Shown: positions 1-8,626 of the stretch, one piece after another | How positions within the stretch are numbered: position 1 is the first letter of the stretch | How the letters are laid out: each line of letters begins with the position of its first letter | DNA from: Candidatus Pantoea bituminis | GTDB taxonomy: Bacteria > Pseudomonadota > Gammaproteobacteria > Enterobacterales > Enterobacteriaceae | NCBI RefSeq assembly: GCF_018842675.1 | Contig: NZ_JAGTWO010000004.1 | Span: 124,001 to 188,000, forward strand | DNA length: 64,000 nt | Reading direction: 5' to 3' | Notes under the pieces: generated by a model | Databases searched by the model: none | Seen by the model: only the letters and a program-made list of their open reading frames with translations | What the model was told of the DNA's origin: nothing | Made by a program: the position numbers and the translations under genes

Positions 1-92
1 CCCAGGCGCTGTACTAACTGGAAGAAGGCTTCCAGCGAAAGGGCGGGGGCAATTTTTCGGTTAATACAGAAACGAGTGGGATCAATGGCCAT
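1..92 (-). CDS. TIM-barrel sugar phosphate isomerase/epimerase family protein, N-terminal fragment
   Basis: Only the first 30 codons are in the window; the rest lies beyond position 1. The peptide begins MAIDPTRFCINRKIAP and continues ALSLEAFFQLVQRLG, which resembles the start of IolI/IolH-like xylose-isomerase-fold proteins found in enterobacterial inositol clusters. An AGGAG ribosome binding site precedes the ATG at a normal distance. It is transcribed divergently from iolA, which supports a role in inositol catabolism (inosose isomerisation or a related step). The exact family member cannot be decided from 30 residues. Confidence 0.55.
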   Translation of the reverse strand, partial: MAIDPTRFCINRKIAPALSLEAFFQLVQRL

Positions 93-503
93 GCTGCGGC
101 TCCTGTTAGGGGAGATAAGATGCAGCAAAGAAAACATTTATTTCATTAATAGTGAATAATGGAATGCGTATTATTAGATCTGCTTCGCAATAATTTCATA
201 TTTCGTTCCATAGCACAGCTCCTCCACCCTGTTTCTTTGAAAAAACGCATAAGATTTTATGGCACTGCTGCCGCTGCTGGAGGCGCATTATCACTGGCTA
301 AAATGCATTTTGATGCCAACACGCAAAGCCGCGAAGAAAAATGCGATCTGTGCCGCTAAAAGAAATTTTCCAAAAAGAACTATTTGAAAAATTTGTTCCA
401 CTGTAATAGCTTCATAACACGCTTTAGGCTTCGCCTGATCAGGCAACGTGACTTCCAGCACGCGCAGTCTGCAGGGAACGTAAACATTCAAAGAGGCAAC
501 AAC
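93..503. promoter_or_regulatory. Divergent control region between the TIM-barrel gene and iolA
   Basis: This 411-base AT-rich gap holds no convincing gene. It contains TTTCAT-type half sites at 191-205 and a TGAAAAATTTGTTCC stretch at 385-399, resembling the motif found upstream of iolR and between iolD and iolC. It presumably carries promoters for both flanking genes and operators for IolR. The short reading frames here lack homology and a good ribosome binding site. Confidence 0.5.
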
Positions 504-2007
504 ATGAATATCGTAGGAAACTTTATTGGCGGTAAAACCACCCACAGCGCCAGCAACGAAACCATTCCTGTTTATGATCCGGCAACCGGCAAAGTGGTCC
601 GCGAACTGACGCAAAGTACCGCTGATGAAGTCGCTCAGGCGATTGAAGTTGCACACAATGCCTTTCCAGCCTGGTCAAAAACCTCTCCGCTACGTCGTGC
701 GCGCGTGCTGTTCAATTTTAAAGCATTGATGGAACAACATCGCGATGAGCTGGCGGCATTGATCGTCTCTGAACACGGTAAAGTCTGGTCAGATGCGCTG
801 GGCGAACTGACGCGCGGCATCGAAGTGATTGAATTTGCCTGCGGTATTCCACACCTGATTAAAGGCGAATATTCGGCTAACGTCGGCACTGGCGTTGACA
901 GCTTCTCGCTGATGCAGCCGGTGGGTGTTGTGGCGGGTATTACCCGTTCAACTTCCCGGCGATGGTGCCATTATGGATGTTCCCTATCGCGCTGGCGTGC
1001 GGTAATACCTTCATTCTTAAGCCGCCTGCACTCGACCCTTCTGCCGCTGTTCGCATGGCAGAACTGCTGACCGAAGCGGGTCTGCCGGACGGTGTCTTTA
1101 ATGTGGTTCACAGTTCCAACGACGATGCAGAGCAGTTGTATAAAGATCCACGCATCGCTGCTGTTAGCTTTGTGGGTTCTTCCGGCGTCGCAGAACATAT
1201 CTATAAAACAGCCAGCGCCCACGGCAAACGCGTTCAGGCGTTTGGTGCAGCGAAAAACCACGCCATTGTGATGCCGGATGCCGATCTGGATGCCACCGTG
1301 AACGCCATCATGGGCGGCGCGTTTGGATCCGCAGGCGAACGCTGCATGGCGTTGCCAGTTGTGGTTGCTGTTGGCGATGATACGGCTGATAAGTTAATTG
1401 CGAGCCTGACTCCGCTGGTGAAAGCGCTGCGTGTCGGCCCTGGCATCAACAAAGGTTCAGAAGAGAATGAGATGGGGCCGGTGGTTTCCGCGGCACATCA
1501 GAAAAAGTGCTTGGCTACATAGATAAAGGCGAGCAGGAAGGTGCAAAACTGGTGGTGGATGGCCGTAACTTCCAGGTGCCTGGCCATGCTGAAGGTTATT
1601 ACGTTGGCGGCACGCTGTTCGACAACGTGACGTCTGACATGGTGATCTGGCGTGAAGAGATTTTTGGACCGGTGCTGAGCATTATGCGCGCGCCTGATTA
1701 CGACAGCGCATTGAAACTGGTTAACAGCCACGAATTTGGCAACGGCAGCGCTATCTTTACCAGCAACGGCAATACCGCGCGCGAATTTGTGCAGGATGTT
1801 GAAGCGGGCATGGTGGGTGTTAACGTACCGGTTCCTGTGCCGATGGCCTTCCACAGCTTTGGCGGCTGGAAACGTTCGGTCTTTGGTGCATTGAACGTGC
1901 ACGGCCCAGATGGCGTCCGCTTCTATACCCGCATGAAAACCGCAACCGCCCGTTGGCCGAGTGGTCAGCAAACCGTTTCTGAATTCAGCATGCCGACGCT
2001 GGGCTAA
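504..2007 (+). CDS. iolA: Methylmalonate-semialdehyde dehydrogenase (CoA-acylating), frameshifted twice as sequenced
   Basis: IolA performs the last inositol step, converting malonate semialdehyde to acetyl-CoA (and methylmalonate semialdehyde to propionyl-CoA) with NAD and CoA. The protein starts MNIVGNFIGGK after an AGAGG site and shows the aldehyde dehydrogenase fold, with the nucleophile Cys in GERCMA (near 1345). Two single-base losses break the frame: a C run at 943-945 (ITPFNFP expected) and an A run at 1502-1506 (HQKKVLGYIDKG expected). Restoring one base at each gives 501 residues, the usual family length. Both are homopolymer positions, so a sequencing artefact is likelier than a real pseudogene. 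iolB follows 132 bases downstream on the same strand. Confidence 0.93.
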
Positions 2008-2139
2008 TTCATTTTTATACCCGAAAGCCTTCAGGCGACAGCAGTGGAACATGCGTTTGCATCCTCAATCCTTGATAGAGGTAAACAGATGCTATTAACG
2101 CAGTTGTCGCTTGAATGATGACGGAGAAGGAGGATTAGG

Positions 2140-2958
2140 ATGTCTTTACTTTCTAAAGCACAACAGCCTGACAGCCAGGGACGTATTCAGCATGTCACCC
2201 CGGAAAGTGCAGGCTGGCGTTATGTTGGCTTTGACGCTTACCTGCTGAAAAAGGGAGAAATCCTGCGTCTGAGCAGCGGTGAAAAAGAGCTTTGTTTAGT
2301 GTTAGTGGCGGGGCTGGCATCAGTGAAAACGCGCCACGCTGAGTTTCCTGGCATCGGCAAACGCATGTCACCCTTTGAACGCGTTCCACCCTATTCGGTG
2401 TATGTGCCGCACAACGATGAAGTCGAGATTCAGGCGGACAGCGACCTTGAGCTGGCGGTATGTAATGCGCCAAGCCAGGGCAATTTACCGGCTCGCCTGA
2501 TTGCGCCCGCTGACGTCGGCGTTGAACAGCGCGGAAAAGGGCGCAATAAACGCCTGGTACATAATATTCTGCCGGATAATGAACCCGCCGACAGCCTGCT
2601 GGTCGTGGAAGTGTATACCGATGAGGGCGACACCAGCTCATATCCAAGCCACAAGCACGATCAGGAAAACAGCGAAAACGAAACCTATCTGGAAGAGACC
2701 TATTATCACCGTTTCGATCCAGAGCGTGGATTTGCGATGCAGCGCGTTTATACCGAAGATCGCTCGCTGGATGAGTGCATGGCGCCCTATAACCGCGATG
2801 TGGTTACTGTGCCGCGCGGTTATCATCCGGTCGCGACTCTGGCGGGGTATAACAACTATTACCTCAACGTGATGGCTGGCCCGGAACGTTTATGGAAGTT
2901 TACCTGGGAGAAAGATCACGCCTGGGTAAACAGCGATGACTATCCGCGCAGCAAATAA
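2140..2958 (+). CDS. iolB: 5-deoxy-glucuronate isomerase
   Basis: IolB isomerises 5-deoxy-D-glucuronate, the product of IolD, to 5-dehydro-2-deoxy-D-gluconate, the substrate of IolC. The 272-residue protein has the family length and the bicupin metal-site region SSYPSHKHDQENSENE followed by EETYYHRF, with the conserved His, His and Glu ligands. The ATG at 2140 is preceded by a strong AGGAGG. It lies downstream of iolA in the same direction and is closed by a strong terminator, so iolA-iolB look like one transcription unit. Confidence 0.96.
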   Translation: MSLLSKAQQPDSQGRIQHVTPESAGWRYVGFDAYLLKKGEILRLSSGEKELCLVLVAGLASVKTRHAEFPGIGKRMSPFERVPPYSVYVPHNDEVEIQADSDLELAVCNAPSQGNLPARLIAPADVGVEQRGKGRNKRLVHNILPDNEPADSLLVVEVYTDEGDTSSYPSHKHDQENSENETYLEETYYHRFDPERGFAMQRVYTEDRSLDECMAPYNRDVVTVPRGYHPVATLAGYNNYYLNVMAGPERLWKFTWEKDHAWVNSDDYPRSK

Positions 2959-2969
2959 TGGCGGAAAAC

Positions 2970-3001
2970 AAAAAGGCAGCCTTGAAATGGCTGCCTTTTT
3001 T
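2970..3001. terminator. Bidirectional rho-independent terminator between iolB and iolR
   Basis: The inverted repeat AAAAGGCAGCC / GGCTGCCTTTTTT has an 11-bp stem and a 7-nt loop with an A tract on one side and a T tract on the other. It can therefore stop both iolB on the + strand and iolR on the - strand. Confidence 0.9.
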
Positions 3002-3052
3002 ATGCCTGAACGCGAATGTTTGATAAAACACCCTGCTCAGCAATGATCTCTA

Positions 3053-3913
3053 TCAGTTATGACTTTTTTCGACATTCTTATCCGCATTATTCAAGGCAAG
3101 CGAAACGGCCAACGTCTGCGCCAGGCACAACGAAGCGACCTGAGAACGGAAGCCATCAACCTGCGCTTCACGTACCACGAAGCAGACATCGCTGAAAGCG
3201 GCCAGCGGACTGACCTGGCTGTCGGTAATGGCGATTTGATGCGCGCCGCGTTTAGCCCCTAATTCAACCACTTCAACGGCTTCACGTGCGTAAGGTGAAT
3301 AGCTAATGGCGATCACCACATCTTTCGGATTTACCAGGCTGAGCTGCTCGGTGAACATCCCACCCAGACCATCAATCAGGAAGGCACGACGTTCAAGGTG
3401 GCGCAGAGCATAAACCAGATAGGACGCCACGCTAAACGAGCGGCGCAGGCCAATAACGTAAATGTTTTCAGCTTCATTAAGCAGCTTAACGGCCTTATTT
3501 AACTGGTCCGGATTCACCTGCATCGCCAGCTGCTGCAATGCCTGGCTGTTTACCATAGTGAAAACGTTAAGGATTTCGGCTGGGCTTTCTGGTGCGCTGG
3601 CGCTGTCATCGGTAGAGGTTTGACGAAACAGGCGGGCGCGCTCGGTATAGTTCACCGTTTCTTCCATCAGATGCTGACGGAAAACTTGTTTCATTTCGTT
3701 GAACCCGCTGAAGCCAAACGCATTGGCAAAGCGAATCAGTGTGGAAGGCGGTACATCCGCTTGGGATGCGATGGAAGCCACGGTATCAAAAGCAATGCTG
3801 TTACTGTTATCAAGGATATAACGAGCGACCTGTTTTAGACGCTTGCTCAGTGTTTCATAGCGGCGACGAATATCGTCCTGCAGCAAGGAAAGTTGGGTGG
3901 GATTATTGGTCAT
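3053..3913 (-). CDS. iolR: RpiR-family transcriptional regulator of inositol catabolism
   Basis: This 286-residue protein has an N-terminal RpiR-type helix-turn-helix (about residues 1-80, with VASIASQADVPPSTLIRFANAFGFSG split over the recognition region) and a C-terminal SIS sugar-phosphate-binding domain (YVIGLRRSFSVASYLVYALR, VIAISYSPY). RpiR-type IolR proteins repress iol genes in the absence of inositol in related Gammaproteobacteria. Its position in the middle of the cluster and the inverted repeats just upstream of its start suggest autoregulation. The inducer is inferred to be an inositol catabolic intermediate. Confidence 0.9.
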   Translation of the reverse strand: MTNNPTQLSLLQDDIRRRYETLSKRLKQVARYILDNSNSIAFDTVASIASQADVPPSTLIRFANAFGFSGFNEMKQVFRQHLMEETVNYTERARLFRQTSTDDSASAPESPAEILNVFTMVNSQALQQLAMQVNPDQLNKAVKLLNEAENIYVIGLRRSFSVASYLVYALRHLERRAFLIDGLGGMFTEQLSLVNPKDVVIAISYSPYAREAVEVVELGAKRGAHQIAITDSQVSPLAAFSDVCFVVREAQVDGFRSQVASLCLAQTLAVSLALNNADKNVEKSHN

Positions 3914-3972
3914 TACTTCTGCCCGTTTAATAAGAATAATGGCTGGATAATGAGCGCTATAGTACCAGATGG

Positions 3973-4030
3973 ATGGAAAATTTCATTTCTTTGCGTGTAA
4001 TGAGGGCTTTATTTCATGGGTTTATGAAAT
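3973..4030. promoter_or_regulatory. Candidate IolR operators upstream of iolR
   Basis: Two inverted repeats stand here: ATGGAAAATTTCAT at 3973-3986 (one mismatch in the dyad) and ATTTCAT-gggttt-ATGAAAT at 4011-4030 (perfect 7-bp arms). The same half site TTTCAT recurs between iolD and iolC. The position 60-115 bases upstream of the iolR start fits autoregulation and also control of the promoter region. Assignment to IolR is inference from recurrence and context. Confidence 0.6.
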
Positions 4031-4120
4031 ACCTCACAGAATCCGTGGAGATGCGTGACGAAGCACGACATCCCCACCATTTTATTACGGTCAGATTTCA
4101 GGTTAAAGAAGGTTTAAACG

Positions 4121-5017
4121 TTACAAACCTGCATTTTCGCGAATGTATTTGCGCGCCTTCACGGCATATTCAAAGGGATTAGCCAGCGCGGGATCTTGCT
4201 CCGCTTCCACCACCATCCAACCTTTGTAGCCGTAATCGTCGAGGATTTTGAACACCGGTTTGAAGTCAATCACGCCGTCGCCGGGTACGGTAAACGTGCC
4301 TTTTTTCACCCCATCGAGGAAAGAGAGTTTATTTTGACGCACCTCTGCCACTACGTCATCGCGCACATCTTTCAGATGGACGTGGAAGATACGCGGCAGG
4401 TATTTTTTCAGCACTGCCAGCATCTTCTCTTGTGAGCCTTCTGAGTAGTAAACATGGCCAGTGTCATACAACAGGCCGACGTTTTCGTTGGTCAGCGCCA
4501 TGAAACGGTCAATCTCTTCAGTGGTCTGAATGCCGGTTCCCATATGATGATGCAGCGTAACGCGCATGCCTTTTTCAGCTGCGATAGCCGCCAGCTCGTT
4601 ATAACCTTCCGCCGTTAAACGCCACTCTTCATCGGTGAAAACCGGCTTCTCTTCCAGCACCGCCAGCGTGGTGCCCTGAATACTTTTGCTCTGCTCAGAG
4701 CAGCCAATGACACGTGCACCCATCGCGTGCAGGAAGTTCATGTGGTTCACAAACTCGTCGATGGTTTTAGCTTTGTCGCCGTTGGCAAAAAAGGTGCTGA
4801 ACCAGGCGTTACAGATCTCAATGCCACGAATATCCAGCATCGGCTTTAAAATTGCCGGATCGCGCGGGTATTTGCTGCCCACTTCGCTGCCAGTAAATCC
4901 TGCCAGCGCCATCTCACTCACCGTCTGTTGAAAAGTATTTTCACTGCCCAAATCAGGCATATCATCATTGGTCCAACCGATCGGCGCTATTGCCAGCTTC
5001 ACGTTATCTTTGTTCAT
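4121..5017 (-). CDS. iolE: Myo-inosose-2 dehydratase
   Basis: IolE dehydrates 2-keto-myo-inositol (scyllo-inosose) to 3D-(3,5/4)-trihydroxycyclohexane-1,2-dione. The start [19 protein letters not shown] is chosen because an AAGGAT site lies just upstream; an extended start at 5059 would add 14 unrelated residues. The 298-residue length is typical. The TIM-barrel metal site is visible in [24 protein letters not shown] and the C-terminal WMVVEAEQD. It is read together with iolG and iolD on the - strand, 55 bases after iolG. Confidence 0.95.
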   Translation of the reverse strand: MNKDNVKLAIAPIGWTNDDMPDLGSENTFQQTVSEMALAGFTGSEVGSKYPRDPAILKPMLDIRGIEICNAWFSTFFANGDKAKTIDEFVNHMNFLHAMGARVIGCSEQSKSIQGTTLAVLEEKPVFTDEEWRLTAEGYNELAAIAAEKGMRVTLHHHMGTGIQTTEEIDRFMALTNENVGLLYDTGHVYYSEGSQEKMLAVLKKYLPRIFHVHLKDVRDDVVAEVRQNKLSFLDGVKKGTFTVPGDGVIDFKPVFKILDDYGYKGWMVVEAEQDPALANPFEYAVKARKYIRENAGL

Positions 5018-5072
5018 TTTGTAATCCTTTTGATAAGGGCGGAACAGTGCCGCCCACAATAAAAGCGCGGGA

Positions 5073-6086
5073 TCAGTGGTTATAAAAATCAGGACGCGGC
5101 GGCATTTCTACTGGCTCAATCGCGCCGCTGTTTTGCGCCTTCAGGCACGCATCGGCAGCAACGGAAGCAGCAAAGCCATCCCAGGCTGAGGGGCCCGTTA
5201 ACTGGCCCGCTTTCACATCATTGATGAACGCCTGTAGCTCAACGTCATAGGCATCAATAAAACGATCTTTCCAGTCGACCAAAATGGTGTTCGAAAGTTT
5301 GGCGTCTTTACGCAGCTGAACAGAAGAGGGCTCAGGCAGTTTAGCAATACCGGTTTCGCCAACCACTTCACACTGAATGTCGTAGCCGTAAGCGCAGTTA
5401 ACAAAAATTTCCACGTCGATGCGCACGCCTTTTTGCGTTTCAAACAGCACAATTTGCGGATCTTTCAATTTGGCGTGGCTCTTCGACGTCACGCGTGGGA
5501 AGACCACCTGCACGCTTTTATAATCGTCGTTGGTCAGCCAGCGCAGCACATCCAGTTCGTGAATCAGGGTGTTAGTAATCGCCATATCGGTGGTGTAATT
5601 TTCCGGCACCGTTGGGTTGCGATGGGCGCAATGCAGCATCAGCGGTTCGCCAATTTCACCGTCGGTAATCACCTTTTTCAGGGCGCGATAACCAGAATCG
5701 TAAGGGCGCATAAAGCCCACCTGCACTAGACGCTTGCCGTGTTTGATCTCCGCCTCTACCACGTGACGGCAGCCTTCAGCGCTCATTGCCAGCGGCTTTT
5801 CACAGAACACCGGCTTACCGGCAGCAATCGCAGCCAGGGTAAACTCTTCATGAGTCGGATCCCATGAAGTCACTAATATGGCGTCGACTTCAGGCGATTG
5901 AATCACCTGATGACCATCTTGATAGACTTCTGCTTCGATATTCAGGCGTTGCAACGCTGCGCGTGCGCCATCAACGTTGATGTCAGATACGGCGACCACT
6001 TTCGCACCCTGCAGCACGTTATTGCAGCGACGAATGTGTTCCTGACCAATTGCACCTGTACCGATTACGCCAAGTTTCAAAGTCAT
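5073..6086 (-). CDS. iolG: Inositol 2-dehydrogenase
   Basis: IolG oxidises myo-inositol to scyllo-inosose with NAD, the first catabolic step. The 337-residue protein opens with the Rossmann motif [12 protein letters not shown] and has the GFO/IDH/MocA catalytic Lys in FCEKPLAMS (about residue 95). The start MTLKLGVIG is preferred over an upstream in-frame ATG at 6107 because AGG sits 8 bases upstream and the family begins here. It lies between iolD and iolE in the same operon. Confidence 0.94.
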   Translation of the reverse strand: MTLKLGVIGTGAIGQEHIRRCNNVLQGAKVVAVSDINVDGARAALQRLNIEAEVYQDGHQVIQSPEVDAILVTSWDPTHEEFTLAAIAAGKPVFCEKPLAMSAEGCRHVVEAEIKHGKRLVQVGFMRPYDSGYRALKKVITDGEIGEPLMLHCAHRNPTVPENYTTDMAITNTLIHELDVLRWLTNDDYKSVQVVFPRVTSKSHAKLKDPQIVLFETQKGVRIDVEIFVNCAYGYDIQCEVVGETGIAKLPEPSSVQLRKDAKLSNTILVDWKDRFIDAYDVELQAFINDVKAGQLTGPSAWDGFAASVAADACLKAQNSGAIEPVEMPPRPDFYNH

Positions 6087-6120
6087 AATTATACCTGTAG
6101 GGTTCATTCGGATAAGAGAA

Positions 6121-6139
6121 AGGGCCGGGAACCGGCCCT
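6121..6139. terminator. GC-rich hairpin between iolD and iolG
   Basis: AGGGCCGG-gaa-CCGGCCCT is a perfect 8-bp stem in the 57-base gap between two genes of the same operon. There is no T tract, so it is more likely an mRNA-processing or partial-attenuation hairpin than a full terminator. Confidence 0.5.
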
Positions 6140-6143
6140 GAGA

Positions 6144-8080
6144 TTAATACTTACGGGCTTGATCCAGGTGCGCGTTTAGGCTGTCGGCGACGCTTTGGGT
6201 GCGTTCTGAATCCGACGTCTGCGCCACGCCCACGTGCCACCAGCTGAAGTACTTATGAATCATGGTCTTTGGCAAGACTTTAATATCAATGAGCGTCGAT
6301 ACCGTCTGCTTCTTCGCATCTTCCAGCGCCGCTTTGAGCTGATCCAGCGTGGTCACACGATAGGTTTTGCAGCCGTAACCGGCGGCAATAGAAGCAAAAT
6401 CAACCGGGACAAAACCCCCATCCAGCTTGCCACCTTCCGGGTTACGGAAGCGGAATTCGGTAGTGAAGCTATCCATGCCGTGTTCCATTTGCAGGTTATT
6501 GATGCAGCCGTTGGTCATGTTATCCAACAGCACCACGTTGATTTTGGCGCCTTCCTGAATGGATGTGACCAGCTCGGAGTGCAGCATCATGAATGAACCA
6601 TCACCGACCAGCGCGTAAACTTCACGCTGCGGCTGCGCCAGTTTGACGCCCAGTGCGGCATTCACTTCATAACCCATGCAGGAATAGCCGTACTCAACGT
6701 GGTACGCGTTGTAATCTTTGGTGCGCCACACGCGTTGCAGGTCGCCCGGCAAGCTGCCCGCGGCTGCCACAATCACTGCATCCTTTGGGAGCTGCTCGTT
6801 TAAGGTGCCGAGCACGCTGCTCTGCGTGAGCAGGGATTGTGTCAAACGGTTGAACTCAGCAAATACCGCTTCGCGATCGATGTGATCGGCAATTTCTGGG
6901 GTAAAGCCTTCGCTGTATTCAACCTGATAAACACGCTGCGTCTCTTTCAGCAGTTTGCTTTGAGCCTGCTCGATTTGGTTGCCCCAATCGTTGCTGTAAT
7001 TTTGGGAAACCAGCGCCGCGCTCAGCGCCGTTAATCCTTCACGCGCATCCGCTAGCAACTGCACGCCATCTAACTTGTAGCTGTCGAAATTACTGACGTT
7101 AACGTTGAGGAAGCTGACCTCGGGGTTCTGGAAAATCCATTTCGATGCGGTGGTGAAATCGGTGTAGCGCGTCCCCACGCCAATCACCAAATCAGCCTCT
7201 TTCGCCAGCAAGTTGGCGGCCAGACAGCCGGTTTCGCCGACGCCGCCCACGTTGAGCGGATGATCGGAAATGATTGTGCCTTTACCCGCCTGGGTTTCAG
7301 CAAAGGGATTTGATAGCGTTCAGCAAACTGACGCAGCGCTTCGCCCGCTTCGGAGTATTTCACGCCACCGCCACAAACAATGATTGGCTTGCGTTTACGC
7401 ACAATCAGCGAAAGGGCATCTTCTAACTGGGCTGCGGTGGGTAAGCGGCGATCCAGACGATGAACACGTTTTTGGAAGAAATATTCCGGGTAATCCCAGG
7501 CTTCGCCTTGTACATCTTGTGGCAGAGAGATCGTCACCGCGCCGGTTTCTGCCGGATCGGTGAGCACGCGCATTGCATTGATGCAGGCGGTCATCAGCTG
7601 TTCTGGGCGGCTGACACGGTCCCAGTATTTGCTGACGGCGCGGAAGGCGTCATTGGTGCTGATGCTGAGATCGTGCGCTTGTTCAATTTGTTGCAGCACC
7701 GGATCGGGCTGGCGGGTCGCGAACACGTCGCCCGGCAGCAGCAGCAGAGGAATACGGTTTGCCGTGGCGGTAGCGGCGGCGGTAATCATGTTTGCCGCAC
7801 CCGGCCCAACGGAAGAGGTGCAAGCAATGATTTGACGACGCAGCGATTGCTTAGCAAAACCCGTCGCAGCATGCGCCATACCTTGTTCGTTACGTCCCTG
7901 ATGCACTACCAGATCGCCGCTATCCTGCTCCAGCGCCTGACCCAAACCCAGAACGTTGCCATGACCGAAGATGGCGAAGATGCCTTTGACAAACTTCGTC
8001 TCAACGCCATCAACATCAATGAATTGGTTATCAAGAAATTTAACCAGCGCCTGTGCAGTGGTCAGTCTGATTGTGCCCAT
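6144..8080 (-). CDS. iolD: 3D-(3,5/4)-trihydroxycyclohexane-1,2-dione hydrolase (ThDP-dependent), frameshifted once as sequenced
   Basis: IolD opens the cyclohexanedione ring to 5-deoxy-glucuronate. It is a thiamine-diphosphate enzyme of the acetolactate synthase family: N-terminal PYR domain with GHGNVLGLG and the Glu-containing FHQ-type region, central domain, and C-terminal PP domain with the ThDP/Mg motif [11 protein letters not shown] ending near DNMTNGC. The start [13 protein letters not shown] follows AGGA; the upstream in-frame extension to 8203 has no support. A G run at 7305-7307 is one base short, shifting the frame in [14 protein letters not shown]. With one base restored the protein is 645 residues, the family length. 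Confidence 0.94.
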
Positions 8081-8626
8081 ATGCTCTTCCTTTACATGCT
8101 GGTGGTGCCTGAAATCCGAGCGCGGTAGGCGATGTAGAACCTCGGAAAAGGCGACCGGGGGTAATTGAAACGTGAAGCGATTATAAACAAATATATTTTT
8201 CATAAAATACGATTACAGAAGAAACATTTCATTTTGCGAGTGAGATCAAATTTAACGCCAAAACGGGGCTTTGATCGTTTTTGTCACGTCGTAAAGTGGA
8301 ACGCCCGGTAGGCTTCACTGCCATATGAAAAATTTCATTTCATTTCAGTAGATTCCCCTTTTAATCAGGCTTTTCCTGCGATCTGTCTCACAACCCTGCA
8401 ACAGCGGGTACTGGCGGGGTTGAATCTTTCCAGTATTGATCGCTTTCCAGAGTTTTACCTGGTTCACAAAATCGCGATGGATATTTCATTTCATATTGAA
8501 TTTGGAATTTTTATTCCCCATACTTCGGAAATAGCCAATCAGGCACCTTGAGACCCCGGAAGCAAAGCGCGCGTTATCGGGCTTTTCGCCGACAGTGTCT
8601 GCTTATCACAGAAGGAAACCACAGGT
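8081..8626. promoter_or_regulatory. Divergent iolD/iolC control region with repeated TTTCAT dyads
   Basis: This 546-base gap contains no gene. It carries ATGAAA-aa-TTTCAT at 8325-8338 (perfect arms) extended by further TTTCATTTCA repeats to 8347, ATGGATATTTCAT at 8477-8489, and a half site GAAACATTTCATTTT at 8221-8235. These match the dyads upstream of iolR and are the best candidates for IolR binding. Promoters for iolDGE and iolC should lie here, but I see no unambiguous -10/-35 pair. Confidence 0.6.

Noticed and set aside
504..2007. iolA as a true pseudogene
   Set aside because: Both breaks are one-base homopolymer losses with intact sequence on either side; the same pattern appears in many genes of the window.
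7460..8128. A 222-residue frame on the + strand opposite iolD
   Set aside because: It is the antisense shadow of the ThDP enzyme and has no independent support.
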